DNA from: Bolinopsis microptera
Lineage: Eukaryota; Ctenophora; Tentaculata; Lobata; Bolinopsidae
Assembly: GCF_026151205.1 (NCBI RefSeq)
Contig: NC_087078.1
Span: forward strand, 7,828,675 to 7,892,674
Length of the DNA stretch: 64,000 nt
Reading direction: 5' to 3'
The translations under genes and the position numbers were made by a program. Positions 11,709 to 22,979 of the stretch are shown here, piece after piece. Each line of letters begins with the position of its first letter. The stretch's first letter is position 1. A model generated the notes under the pieces. It did no database searches. It saw only the letters and a program-made list of their open reading frames with translations, and was not told the origin of the DNA.

Positions 11709-13220
11709 TCACTTAGACTTAGCAAACATTATGGCCATAGGTTTTCCATGTAAAACATACCCATGCAAATCGGACAATGCAACTTCTGATGCCTCAACAT
11801 TGGGTAGCGTGATAAAAGCTTGTCCCTTCATCTGACCACGTGTCATCAGTTTTATTTGAAGTTCAGGTACATTGTCCTGCTCATCACGACCATAAAACTC
11901 GAGGTAAGGTCTGAACAAATCTTTTAGATCCTTTTCCTGGACCTCTTTGTGGTTAAGATTTTTTATGTACAGCTTTGAGGAAGGATCTCCTTTGACATAC
12001 CTTTTGAGTACAGCGTGTTCAGCAAAATTATCAGGAGTCAAGCACTTTGATCTGACAGTCGTTTGATGATCAATAAACTGTTTTTTGCGTAGTTTTTTGC
12101 GTAGTTCTGCGTAGTTTTTGCGTAGTTCTGCTATCTTTTCAGGAATAGTTTCGGGAATTGCAGCCTCAAATGATTTTTCAGACTGACTTCCTACCATTGA
12201 TGTAGGTTCTGAGCTTGAAGTGGGTTCTTCATAATCAGGTTTGAGAGGTTTGGGGATTGCTCTGTTTTTCATCTCAGTGGTAACATTTGAACTAGACGGA
12301 ATTTCTGGCTCTTGAGATGATTTATTTGATGGCACATCAATTTCGCTTGGTTTAACTGTAGGTAATTCCACAGCTTCAGTGTTTTCACTATCGCTCAAAT
12401 CCATATCAACTGACTCATTTACTGACGAAGATTTGCTTTCCTCATTACAAACTGCTTTGCTCATTTTAACTGTATGGCCAGGATCAGGTTCAGAAATCTC
12501 TCTTTTACGTTTTCGTTCTGATTCAGGCATATGCTTCTCAATAAACGCCTGAGTAGCAATCCTCTTTTCCTCCAAAATCTCCTTTTCCTTTTCAAGTGTT
12601 CTAGATTCAACCAATTCTTGGGGTTCCTCATGGTCAGACTCTAATTCTGACTCAGATGAAGATGGTAAAGGTGGTGGTAATGATGCACTTGTTTCAAATA
12701 TAGATTTTTCTGTCGACTTTGAAAATGGAGGAGGAAGATTCATTTTGTTCATAAGATGTAAAACTTGGATGTAAAAGTGAGGTACAGCAACCAGAGCATG
12801 AGAAATGTTACTAAGTGTCTGCGATGTAGGGGGTGGGTACAAATAGTGAAGAGAATGGTCCGGTAAACTTTCGGTTTTCAAACCCACTCTTTCAGGTTGT
12901 GGAGGCTTTTCTGTGGCCTTTGGAGGTTGAGGTAAAATAACAGAATCTGGCGCCTCAAAAGGCATGAAATTCTTTTCTGAATATTGAACAACGAGTCTTG
13001 AACCAAAAAGTGGTGCTTGATGTAACTTTTTTAGGGCAATATCAGCTTCCTCTCGAGAACCAAATTCTGCAAACGCAGTGCCTCTCATGTGACCTCTCGG
13101 GCTCATGACACTGACTGACTTGGCACCAAAATATTGTAAAAGATCAGATGCTTCTTCGTTACTTAAGTCTATCGGAAGTTTTCGGACCATCAAAATAGTT
13201 GGACTTGGAGGAAATGCCAT
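11709..13220 (-). CDS. RNPC3: RNA-binding region-containing protein 3 (U11/U12 snRNP 65K), intronless
   Basis: The 503-residue protein has two RNA-recognition motifs separated by a long low-complexity linker. RRM1 spans about residues 8-86, with RNP2-like LMVRKLP and RNP1-like RGTAFAEF. RRM2 spans about 415-500, with LYIKNL and KGQAFITL. The family member bridges U11 and U12 in the minor-spliceosome di-snRNP: the C-terminal RRM binds the U12 3' stem-loop and the N-terminal part binds U11-59K. The linker has proline-rich, acidic and lysine-rich stretches and a small internal duplication around LRKNYAELRKKLRKK. Length is close to the vertebrate protein. No intron interrupts the frame, although vertebrate RNPC3 is heavily spliced, so intron loss or a functional retrocopy is possible. 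The ATG follows an acceptor-like TCTTTACAG by 5 bases. Confidence 0.9.
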   Translation of the reverse strand: MAFPPSPTILMVRKLPIDLSNEEASDLLQYFGAKSVSVMSPRGHMRGTAFAEFGSREEADIALKKLHQAPLFGSRLVVQYSEKNFMPFEAPDSVILPQPPKATEKPPQPERVGLKTESLPDHSLHYLYPPPTSQTLSNISHALVAVPHFYIQVLHLMNKMNLPPPFSKSTEKSIFETSASLPPPLPSSSESELESDHEEPQELVESRTLEKEKEILEEKRIATQAFIEKHMPESERKRKREISEPDPGHTVKMSKAVCNEESKSSSVNESVDMDLSDSENTEAVELPTVKPSEIDVPSNKSSQEPEIPSSSNVTTEMKNRAIPKPLKPDYEEPTSSSEPTSMVGSQSEKSFEAAIPETIPEKIAELRKNYAELRKKLRKKQFIDHQTTVRSKCLTPDNFAEHAVLKRYVKGDPSSKLYIKNLNHKEVQEKDLKDLFRPYLEFYGRDEQDNVPELQIKLMTRGQMKGQAFITLPNVEASEVALSDLHGYVLHGKPMAIMFAKSK

Positions 13221-13485
13221 GGCTTCCTGTAAAGATTTGGTATAATTAATATAATATAATAATTAATGACATCATAACATGACAGTCAACGATAATAATC
13301 TAACATTATAAAGTTTTTCTTAGTGAGTTATAAAAATGATCAGCGAGAGAGCAATGGCGTATCACTTCATGTTGATAAGTAAGATTGTCAAATTGGACAA
13401 ATTAGTTGTTTTGATAGAATTTGCGGGTAAAGCCTATTTCTAGAAGAAAATGTTAAATTTTGCGTAAAATTCTTTCCGGACAATC

Positions 13486-13640
13486 TCCTCTAAAAAAGGT
13501 AGATTTTAAGACTTCATTTTCAATGCGTGCGATTAAATATCACTCACGCAATACAATTACTCACAAGCACTGACCTCTAACAGGCAATAAATTCAACTAG
13601 GAACGACATTTTTCCATGGTACCAAAAGCCAAATTATGTT
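13486..13640. repeat. Diverged copy of the foldback-element family seen inside the hemocyanin gene
   Basis: In reverse complement this stretch matches the flank and outer arm of the element at about 45030-45530. Shared landmarks are the TTGGTNCCATGGAAAAAT block, GTTCCTAG, ATTGCC, GGTCAG and the ATTGCGNGAGNGAT block. Only one arm is visible, so this is a partial or decayed copy. Confidence 0.6.
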
Positions 13641-14575
13641 AAAATTTGTTTGTTTTTCAATGACGAAGACTGTGAAATGTTCAGTGCAGTATTTATATAG
13701 TATATTTATATAATAATACTGATGATGCAATGTTATTAACCCTCGTTTTATCCCCTTTAGCAAGTTACCTATAGGAAGTACTGGCTTCCCTTGTTCCATC
13801 AATCGTAACACTGATAATGAAGAAATTAGGAAGAATGTTCAAGACTAGTGATGATGTTTATGTCATTATTTTTTATTCGATTTGATTTGAAAAGCAGCTG
13901 ATACATATTACTCCTCTCTATTACTATCAGAAACAACTATAAAGTTGAAAAACCGTGACCAAGGGGCCAAAGGATCAATGATCTTACTACGGTACCCCTT
14001 CAGTGCATCTACATTCTACATTGCAATGTACTGTAAACATAGAACTATATAATACTATGTACTATTCGTTTAAGTAAAACTGAACTTAGACTAACTTATT
14101 CGAAGGAGAAAAATCAAGATGCAGGCAAATTGGATAGTAAAAAGGAAAGACTGAAAATATTTTATTACTTTAAAAAACCACGACTGAAAGCGGATAAATA
14201 CCTTTTCTGGTGTCTACGTAGCACCAGACAGAACCCCAGCTGAACAAAAGGCAAGAAACCAACTAGTTGCACAGCTCAAAATGAAAATTAAAGAGCAACC
14301 TGAAGTTAAGTGGGTGATTAGAAGGGGGGAGGTAGTAAACTGTGGGAAGTGGGAAGGACGGACAATTACACCCAGAACTCTTAGATCATCAATGGGTAGC
14401 AACTCACAGCTTAAGACTGATTAATATAAATGTGATTGCGTGGGACTCAACAGTAAATGTGTGCCTAATGAAAAGTCTTAATGCAAATTTCAAAGTTTTT
14501 TTCTTTTTAAAAGAATTGATTAAACTTGATGTGAACTGCAATCGAGTTGAGTTCGAGTAGGGTTTTAATGATCGA
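13641..14575. other. No gene recognised
   Basis: AT-rich sequence upstream of RNPC3. The open frames are short and lack conserved motifs. Confidence 0.4.
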
Positions 14576-15391
14576 ATTGAGTTGGCTGTGTGGCCAAAAT
14601 CTTTATTATTATTATAAAGGGTCTCAATAAGAGGTCTCGACTGCCTAGGCGTCAAACCTTGGCAGTCGGTAGTTTTCCTCTGGCCCGGGATCAGCTGATC
14701 CTAGGGACCAGAGGGTAAAGGTGTAGAGACTATGTGTATCTACAAATCTTTCGAGGTTGTTTTTACAAGAGACAGGGCTTGCTACGCAAGGGAAGAAAAC
14801 CAGGAGAAACAATCACAAATTATACAAATAAATATTATAAAACCTAGCAAAAAGAAATTCAAACAATCCTACACTACTACAAATGTTTATTACATACTAC
14901 AGTGTAATACACGATAAATAAATGCTGTATAATCAAGAAACAGGGCTTGCAGGGCAAGGGACGGAACACTGGAACTGGTTACAGAGTGTATAAAACAGTG
15001 ATTCAGCAAGTACCCATTGGGTATTGCTGAATCTGACCCCCAAAATACCACAATCAATACAAGAATATACAATATAACAAACATCATGTTTATACAAGAA
15101 TCAGGGCATGCAGAGCAAGAGAAGAAAAATAAGAGAAAAACTCCAACACATGTATACCCCTTAGTCCAGTAAATAACAATAATTACTTGTACACAAAACT
15201 GTATAATATAAAATACATAACAAATACACAGTCTACCCAATATACGAGTTAAAAATTGTATAAACAAGAGACAGGGCTTGCATAGCAAGGGAAGAGATAT
15301 AAGAGGACCAGGTAAAAAGTGTTTATTACAGTATCCAGTGAAGAATAAACTAAATATAGAGTATCTACAGTGTAATATACTCTCAATAAAA
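14576..15391 (-). repeat. Presumed LINE 3' UTR with four degenerate tandem units of about 165 bp
   Basis: Four units recur near 14768, 14937, 15102 and 15267 (spacing about 165-169 bp). Each carries a short hairpin of the form CAGGGCTTGCnnnGCAAGGGA followed by an A-rich tail. On the minus strand they lie directly downstream of the stop codon of the LINE remnant, so they look like its 3' UTR. A GC-rich imperfect palindrome (about 14676-14713) and a TTATTATTATTATA run (about 14603-14616) lie at the distal end, the likely 3' terminus. Confidence 0.55.
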
Positions 15392-16758
15392 TCATATGTC
15401 TAAGACCATCCTGAGAATTCTGGCTGATCCAAGCAAAGCTGTCTTCTGGAGATTAGAGATGCTCAGATTGCAGTGGACTGCGTCGAGGTGTTTACGAAAG
15501 TTAATGGTGATAGTTCCTAATGCGCCTATCACCACAGGGACGATTGTGACCTTTCGTAAATTCCAGTTCTTCTTAATTTCTCTTTTTAGGTCTTGATATT
15601 TCAGTATCTTTTCTTGTTCTCTATCCAGGATCCGGGTATCTCCTGGGACTGCAACGTCAATGATGGTTGCTGCGTTGGTTACCTTGTCTACCAGGAGGAG
15701 ATCCGGTCTGCAGTGTTCGATAACGTGGTCCGACTGGACATGGAAGTCCCACTATATCTTGACTTTTTCGTTCTCCAGCACCTTCTCTGCCCGGTGTTCG
15801 TACCACCTTTTACTGCGTGGGAAGCCGTATTCCTTGCACAGACTCCAGTGCAATGCGGCAGCTACTTTGTCATGCCGACACTTATATTCTGTCTGTGAAA
15901 GTTTTGGGCACCCATTCAGTATGTGGTCTATTGTCTCGTAATGATTTCTGCAGAGTCTGCAGAGGGGAGAAGAGCCAGGTGTTTTGTCAATCCTGTGCTT
16001 CACATAATTAGTCCTAAGTGCTTGGTCTTGGGATGCTATCAACAATCCTTCTGTCTCCTTCTTCAAGTCTTGTTGAGTGAGCCAGTTCCAAGAGGTTAAC
16101 GGGTCCGCTATACCCATCATCCAGTGGCGTAACGTCGCCTGTTGGCGCCCCCCTGCCGAAAAGGCGCCCCCCTGTTGGCGCCCCCTCCTCTTTTGGTGCC
16201 CCTCCCTAAAATTGAACAAATAAGGTGATTTTAGAGGATACGCCGGTAAAATCTCTAAAAAAGTGTGTATCTAGAGCAAAACGCGCAGTTTTGCTAGTAC
16301 TTTAGTTAAGTTTTCAAAATTGTCCCACATTCAAAGGACGATTTGGCGCCCCCCTAAGACGGCGCCCCCCTGCACAGCGGGGTCAGCAGGGCCCTTCGTT
16401 ACGCCACTGCCATCATCTGCCTTGGGAACTGTCCGTGCATCACTTTAGCAGTCCACTTCTCCTTGCGGATTTCCTCGCGTTGTGTTCGGTCGATATCTTT
16501 CTCTATCTCTTCGCCCAAGAGTATCTTGTCTTTGACAAAGTAGTCCTTCAGAGCAATCAGTTCTGGGTCTTTACTTCTCACCACATAAGTGGCGAGTGCA
16601 TTCTCCTCTCTCTTTACGACTTCCTCTATACTATGTAGCCCACGGCCACCCAGTTGACGGCTTACGTATAACCGATCAACATCTCCTTGGGGGTGGTGAG
16701 CTCCATTTATCCTCATCAGTTTCCTGGTCTTGACATCTAAGTTTCCTGGTCTTGACAT
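15392..16758 (-). pseudogene. Non-LTR retrotransposon C-terminal ORF with zinc knuckle and PD-type nuclease-like domain, broken
   Basis: In minus-strand order the frame carries the post-RT block GGRGLHSIEEVVKREENAL, then a CCHC knuckle (CRLC, H and C within CRLCRNHYETIDHILNGCP), KWYEH, RPDLLLVDK and a downstream IDVAVPGD block. This matches the C-terminus of a very common invertebrate and fish LINE family. The RPD..VDK segment resembles the PD-(D/E)xK core of restriction-like endonuclease LINEs (R2/NeSL/Hero type); that assignment is inference. Two breaks make it inactive: an in-frame TAG at about 15750 before WDFHVQ, and a hAT MITE at 16122-16409. Removing the insert and one target copy rejoins the two halves. 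No RT catalytic region precedes it, so the copy is 5'-truncated near 16780, where a 21-bp tandem duplication lies. Confidence 0.82.
16122..16409. mobile_element. hAT-type MITE, copy 1 (nested in the LINE)
   Basis: The 288-bp non-coding unit has terminal inverted repeats CAGTGGCGTAACG / CGTTACGCCACTG and perfect 8-bp target duplications CCATCATC at 16114-16121 and 16410-16417. An 8-bp duplication and CAGnG-like ends are the hallmark of hAT transposons. The interior is rich in GGCGCCCCC-type blocks near both ends. A near-identical copy is at 50442-50734. Confidence 0.92.
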
Positions 16759-17124
16759 CTAAGCTTTCATCGCGGTCTCGACATCGGGATTGCTCCCTCT
16801 GCCGAGACCGGCCACACGAGCAGTGCACGAAGCGACTGCCGGCAGTTATTATTATTATTATTTAAATCTTAAATTTGAATCATATAAAATCTGAAATCAA
16901 TATACTTAGTGCTTAAAATACACTCCAATGAATGTGAACTGACGGATACCCTTAAAACGATATATTTTCATGAGGCAACCTTTACTTCACAATGAACCCT
17001 AAATCACAGTTGTCTGGTCATTCAGCTGAGTCAGCTGCTGGAACTTGCAATGACCTAACTTGCAAAGACCTAACAGAAAAATAGCTAACCCAACGGATGA
17101 ATAAATATTACAGGTTGACTAAGT

Positions 17125-17950
17125 GATTGACGATGTCAATCCTTCTTTATTCACAGCTCGGCAATCAGGCTCATTAGTGTATTTCGTTGACGGATGTTAC
17201 TCGTCTAAATTTCTTCGAAGTAGCGCGCGCCGCTTTCTTCTCGAAATGGCAAGTGCTACAAAATAGCGCGCGCCGGGCCAAATCATTAACGATGGTCAAT
17301 AGTTTGCTCTATCCAGAGCCCTTGCGCTTGCAGTAGCGCGCGCCCGCCTCACTTGTGAAACAAGCGCGCCCGAAGTGGCGCGAAAGCACATGGTTAGGTG
17401 AAGTCAATAGTATCTCGCTGATCTAACGAGAAGTAACATTTGATGCGCGGCGCGGCCCAGTAGTGCATCACGCGACAATCGGGGGCCTTTATATGAAAAT
17501 TTTGAAGTTCGAGTGTAAAGTGATTTATATTATTAAAACGCTAGTTGTACTTTTTACTTAGCTTATATTATTAGTCACTTGCTCGTTTTTTCACTTACTG
17601 TGGTGTTAAGAAGTGATACTCTTAAAATATTTGTTTTAAATATTGACCGTCGACTAGTTTAACTTTTGACCATTGTTAATGATCTGGCCCGGCGCGCGCT
17701 ACTTCGTAGCACTTGCCGTCGGGCCATTTCGAGAATAAAGCGGCGCGCGCTACTTCGAAGAAATTTAGACGAGTAACATCCGTCAAGTTTAACTTCAAAC
17801 TTGGCGCGCGTTTTCACATAGCCATGTGTATACGCGTACTGCGTGACGCGCTTGTTTAACAAGTTGCCTACGGCGGTCGCGCGCTACTGCAAGCGAAAGG
17901 GCTCTGGTTAGAGCAAGCGCGCGTTTTCAATTTTTGATTTTTGATTTTGC
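17125..17950. repeat. CpG-rich inverted-repeat complex
   Basis: An arm at about 17186-17300, containing ATTTCTTCGAAGTAGCGCGCGCC, is repeated in inverted orientation at about 17664-17790. GCGCGCGCC blocks recur throughout against AT-rich surroundings. Related sequences, including the TGATGCGCGGCGCGGCCCAG block at about 17440, recur at 48.4-49.4 kb, so this is a dispersed family with foldback architecture. It has no coding frame. Confidence 0.7.
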
Positions 17951-18285
17951 TAGATAATAAAACCAAAAACTACAAAATTGCATGCATGTATATTCAATTT
18001 TTATTTTGATATAAAGTTTGCTTTTAATACAATTGCGTTTACGTCATTTTTCCGTTTTATATATTTTTAAATTTATTTACAATTTATAGTTCCAAGCTCA
18101 CAATTTAAATTTGAAGCAGTAATTAAATTATAAAAATGTTTAATGTCCATTATTAAGTAAAACAAAATTATTATTTTCTTTGATGTTTGAACTCTTTTAA
18201 CTCTTAAAAAGTTCATAACTGATAATACCGCGCGCAACTCTCAAAACATAAAACCCGCGCCAAAGCCGAGAAGTGAAAAATCGTT

Positions 18286-18400
18286 GTATCACGTGCAACG
18301 TGGTGACCCCCACTGTCGCTTCACTATAGAGTTTCTACGATACAGGGAGAGCCGCATACTCGTGCGCGGCGGTTTATACAACGTATGACAAAAAATCGCG
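18286..18400. repeat. Dispersed repeat shared with 49027-49133 and inverted at about 48925-49010
   Basis: Shared blocks in the same order are TGTATCACGT, GTGACCCCCA, GTTTC/TTCAC, GATACAGGG, GAGCCGC, GTGCGCGGCGG and ATACAACGTATGACAA. This is probably part of the same CpG-rich element family as 17.1-17.9 kb. Confidence 0.65.
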
Positions 18401-18420
18401 TGTAATAAATATAAAGTTTT

Positions 18421-18555
18421 TGAAAATGAACAAAAAAGAACAAAAAGAACAAAAAAGAACAAAAAGAACAAAAAACAAAAAAGAACAAAAAAGAACAAAA
18501 AAGAACAAAAAAGAACAAAAAAGAACAAAAAAAGAACAAAAAAAGAACAAAAAAA
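18421..18555. repeat. A-rich minisatellite (AAAAAGAAC unit)
   Basis: About 14 copies of an 8-11 bp AAAAAGAAC-type unit. The long open frames on both strands (lysine/glutamate-rich on +, phenylalanine-rich on -) come from the repeat and are not genes. Confidence 0.85.
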
Positions 18556-19019
18556 GAAAAAGATCAGCAAACTGGATAAGCATGATCCGAAAGCTAAATT
18601 CTTCAAACTTAACTTTAGTATAGTAAGCTAAACTCTGTAATAGTAGTAAACTAAACTCTTCATAGCAATTCATTTATCAAAGGATTATGGGGTCTTATTA
18701 ATTTATTATATCGAAATCATAACATTTTTTAGCTTTCATTGAGGTAAAATGCCGTATCTTGCAAATTAATTAAATTGCAAAATTTTCGATTGTGCGAACC
18801 GATTTATGCTTCATTTATTATAATTATATTAAACGGTACTTAGTTTATAGTGAAGTTAAATGGTTAATAACTCCATTTGGTTAATTAAAATTAATGATAT
18901 CGTGTCATTCGAACTAACAAATTGAACAGAGGTGTTAAAAGGTTTTATTCCTTTAATTTGCCTGATTCTATAAAGTATAATATTATGAATCATAACAATC
19001 ATCAAGTTAAAAGCTTAAC

Positions 19020-19140
19020 AGCGCCTGAGTCCGTTCACCAACTGTGCTAATGTGAGTGGCGGTGTGGTAAAACCCATTTTAACAGCGTGAATATTTATCA
19101 AATATAAGCGCGCTAGCTGCTAGCATACTTGTATCATTTA
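19020..19140. repeat. Dispersed repeat, inverted copy at 50900-51005
   Basis: About 105 bp, including TGCTAATGTGAGTGGCGGTG, AACCCATTTTAACAGCGTGA and the palindromic GCTAGCTGCTAGC. It recurs in reverse complement 32 kb away with very few differences. Confidence 0.75.
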
Positions 19141-19478
19141 ATTTTTAATCAAATTTATTCGGATATATATTTATTGATTATGTATTGAATTGGTGATAAA
19201 TAATAAAATTGTCTTTTCTCAACAAAAAAAATTGTCTTTTCTCAAAATTTGTACGGGTTACAGGTTACCGATTTGGTCCACTTTCTCTGTTCAAAATACC
19301 AATTTAGTGTTTACCTTAATTTTATTCGGCCGAATCTACATCCGTTAGAGATGTTAATGTTGCAGTTGTAAGCTGCAAACAGCAAAACTAATATTGTGCA
19401 CGAAAGAAAACCAAATTCATGGATCCTGTAGGGGCCTTCTGTATGGGCTTTTTTCAGTTCCATTGCTTTTTTCAGTAC

Positions 19479-21006
19479 CATTGCCAGTCAGTGTAACTTT
19501 GTTTAACTTGATACCTGCCACCATGGACTATGAATGTTTCTAGACACTATCCTTTTGATATCGAGATATTGGTATCTCAGATCACGTGTACATCTTTCCT
19601 TTTCTATGACACAGTAAAAATTAAAAAAAAAGTACCATTGTTAAGGGAGGTTAAGACATGTATTTTTTAGAAGTTTCGAAGTGTGTAGTGTTAAGTTTAT
19701 GAATCATGATTTCTGATTTGAGTCATTAGCTAACCCCAGGCATCGATGGCACTTGCTGTAACCGCAACCATCAAATTACCAGTTATAATAGGGCCAATTG
19801 TGTCATAACGAAAGCCATCCTGTGGAAATGCTGTTCTCTTTTGATGTTCTCAGCCACAATCACAGCCATCTCTTCAATTATCGAAGGACTCGAAAGTTAG
19901 AGGAAACGACAATCTTGCATCTTGTTAGGGTACTGTTCAGTAAACATAAAATATGTTTTTCTGTAAGACCATTGTTCTGTTCTTGAGAACCTTCCTTGTT
20001 TAAGATTCCTCTTCCCATCCAATATCGGTCCTATAAAGCCTTTGAATTAACAGTTACAGTTTGTATGGAATATAGGTAAAAAATGAAAATCCTTACATCA
20101 AAGAATGTGAGCTTACATGTTGACTGCAGCCCACGAGCACTGAGAGGTAAACCCAAATTTGCTCTTTCATATATATCTGGTCTGTATCCGAAATTGCTAT
20201 GATTGTCGAGAAGATCTGGCTCAATTATCTCACCTCAATATGGGCTTTTCTCATCATGGGCTTTTCTCTCTTATTTCCAAAAAAGTTAAAATGAACAGTA
20301 AGTAAAAATCATAAAATTTTCACCTGAAATTTCTTAAAATCGATGTTGCTCACAACCTTCTGAAACTTTCAAAAATGTAACTTTTTTGGAAAAATGAATC
20401 AAGTTTATAGATAAATATTATAGTATATACCAATAGTCATAACACCATGCAGCATAAATAAATTTCCAATCAGAAATCAGCTATCAATTACTAGATATCA
20501 TACTATTATCATACAATAAGGGGCCATAATTGTTTCAATTATGTAACTGTATAGAATTATAATTATTATAATTATACTGTTTGAATGATCTTTCAATCTT
20601 GAAAACTGAATCAAGTATTTTGAGCACGTTGTACAGAGATAAGAATATTCAAACAATATACACATAATATAGCAATGGCCAATTGGCTGACTATAAGGTC
20701 ATGGCCTGAACAAACAATTTTTTTAAATAGTCAAGTGATGCTAAAGCAGAGCACAAATGTGTAATAAGTTAATAGATTAAAAAACTGATTCATGTGATGC
20801 ATTACGCAGAGCACAGATAAAAATACTGATTCAATGATTAAAATTATAGCTGTGAGTGTCAATAAATTAATGTGTCATAAAAAAAGGAACGATGTACACG
20901 TGATCTGAGATACCAATATCTCAATATCAAAAGGATAGTGTCTAGAAACATTCATAGTCCATGGTGGCAGGTATCAAGTTAAAAGAAGTTACACTGACTG
21001 GCAATG
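19479..21006. repeat. Pair of about 133-bp near-perfect inverted repeats
   Basis: Positions 19479-19611 and 20873-21006 are inverted copies; both contain GATACCTGCCACCATGGACT and GGTATCTCAGATCACGTGTA. The right arm extends into the retroelement fragment at 20942-21292. They are either the terminal repeats of a 1.5-kb element or two copies of one element 3' end inserted head to head. A 40-bp word starting GGGGCCATAATTGTTTCA near 20520 recurs at 49822. Confidence 0.6.
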
Positions 21007-21292
21007 TATACGATTGCCGTCTCCCTCTCTCACCCCTGACCGCTATCAGGGTGCTCCTGAGGATTGAGAATCTAATCCTGGTGCGCATGTAACACATAAT
21101 AGCCGCATAGTCTTCTCCTCTCTTCTGGGATAGTTTTTCAGCGAGTCTCTTGTGGTATCTTGTGGCTTGTGGACCCCATCCGCCATTTGTTGAGTATATA
21201 AGTGGGGTAAAGGTGCCTTTTTCCACCTGGATGATTCTGTTGTTGTACTTTTTCATTTTCCTCATTTCATGAGCTTTATAGATCTGTTCCAT
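20942..21292 (-). pseudogene. Retroelement C-terminal fragment (RT-associated tail)
   Basis: The fragment reads EKGTFTPLIYSTNGGWGP, then RYHKRLAEKLSQKRGEDYA and MRTRIRFSILRSTLIAVRG. This is the conserved C-terminal tail of a reverse-transcriptase protein family widespread in invertebrate genomes. The upstream RT domain is missing, so it is a truncated copy. Relatives lie at 52184-52465 and about 27070-27230. Confidence 0.75.
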
Positions 21293-22153
21293 ATCTTTTT
21301 TGTCATATGTGGGTGAGTTGGGGTGTAATTGTAAAAATAAAAAAAATGTAACTTTTAGCTGCCCTAGACTATCTTTGGTAAAATACCTTTAAATACCTAT
21401 TGTTCCCTCTGATTTCAAAATAGGTATCTAGAGTCTAGGTATTTATGTACCAGAATAAAAACCTATGGTACACTACTTTAACCGTCACTGGCCTAATGTA
21501 TAATAGAATCCTTCGGTTTCCTATAATTGGCTGGTTACACTTGTGTAACAATGCGGCTGTTGGAATGTCCGAAGTTAAATAAGTGTTAGATTTTTTTAAA
21601 GTGTTTACATGCATTCATTTTGGCAGTCTGATAATTTCATTTTTCTCATTTTGATGACAAATATATAAATATTGGTTACATTAGTTGGTAAAGTTGGTAA
21701 TTCTGAGCATGATAGTGTCATGATGAACAGAGCCACATTTCCATTGAAGGCATCGAATGTGTTTGCAATATCAATTCAGTAGCATCATTCATATCTCTTA
21801 TAAATCTGACAGCATTTTCCCGAATAGTTTCTTAAGCTACTACCTCTTTTAATCCAAGAATTTTTAAATGTCTCTACTGAAAAGTGCATACCTCTTTACC
21901 TTGGTATTTATTGCATCAAGTCTTTCAATTTTTAGTATGGTTTAGAATAGAATCTAATTGTGGATCGCTTTTTCAGGTTTTCTTTTGTCCTGAAGTGTTT
22001 TCGTGTGCACATTTTAAAAGTTGTTGTACTTACTTTTATTAATTAGGTCTCCTCAATCATTTGAGTGACCTGCACCAATGAACTCCTGTTTGTGTCGTAT
22101 CATCTCCCTGCAGATTTTGCGGTCACTAGTCATCTCGCTCACTCCTTCTAGAT

Positions 22154-22955
22154 CTATATTAGTGTTTCCTGAAAACACTGCAGCATCTTCCAGCAAGATG
22201 CTGCAGAGAGGTTGCTTTGAGAGGTTGCTTTAACAATTACCATAGCCTCAGTCTTTTTACCATTGATTTTAAAACCTCCCTGGGCAACATACATACACAA
22301 AAGGTCAGTTGTTTCTAGAAGACCTTCCTCGCTGTTATCCAGTACAGCTATGTCATCTGCATAATCCGTATCTAACACAGTGATATCATCAACAAGCTGA
22401 CTGATAGATCTTTGAAGAACCGCTCCGTGAGACACCACTTTGTTGCTCTCTGTTCTCTCAGCAGCCACATTGAGGCAGACATTAAAAAGTGGGGACCCTG
22501 AATGTCTCCTTGGCCACTACCAGAACTTACTTCAAGCCATTTTGACAATTCACTGTTGTGTCTGACAGCACTGACAGTTCCATTAAAGAATGCCTGTATA
22601 ATTCGGATGTATTTACATGGCAGGCCATAATGACTGAAAGCTTTCCAAATATAATTCCTGTCAATTGAATCAAAAGCTGCTTTGAAGTCTACAAAATTTA
22701 TAAACAGGGGGAGATTATATTCAAGGCAGTTATGTATAATGGTGCTGAGTGGATAAATCTGATCAATGCATGACCTGTTCTTCCTAAACCCACACTGATT
22801 GTCTCGTAGCAAACCTTCTAAACCGTCACTCTGTGTTGTAATAGTAGCAAATATGATAATTTGTTACTAAAGATGCTGTAGATCTAAGAGTGATACCCTA
22901 TTAATGGAGCAGTGGGAGATATCACCCTTCTTCGGGACAATATAGAAGTTAAAAT
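22154..22955 (-). pseudogene. LINE reverse-transcriptase remnant with frameshift
   Basis: The minus-strand frame has CGFRKNRSCIDQI, then FVDFKAAFDSIDRNYIW (RT block with catalytic Asp), ASHYGLP-type sequence and SGSGQGDIQGP. The catalytic TDYADDIAVLD lies in another frame (22154-22468), so at least one frameshift separates them. Upstream, KKGDISHCSINRVSL is still readable to about 22955. A 16-bp-arm hairpin (about 22939-22978) marks the 5' break. It belongs to the RTE/Jockey-like class of LINEs; the exact clade is not resolvable here. Confidence 0.85.
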
Positions 22956-22979
22956 TTTTATTTTTAACTTCTATATTAA

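Noticed and set aside
14214-14655. Overlapping 62-83 residue frames on both strands at 14.2-14.65 kb
   Set aside because: No conserved motif, heavy overlap in opposite strands, and proximity to LINE 3' sequence; likely chance frames.
18289-18673. Several long frames rich in Phe or Lys/Glu across 18.3-18.7 kb
   Set aside because: They arise from an AAAAAGAAC minisatellite read in several frames; no conserved residues or splice/start context.
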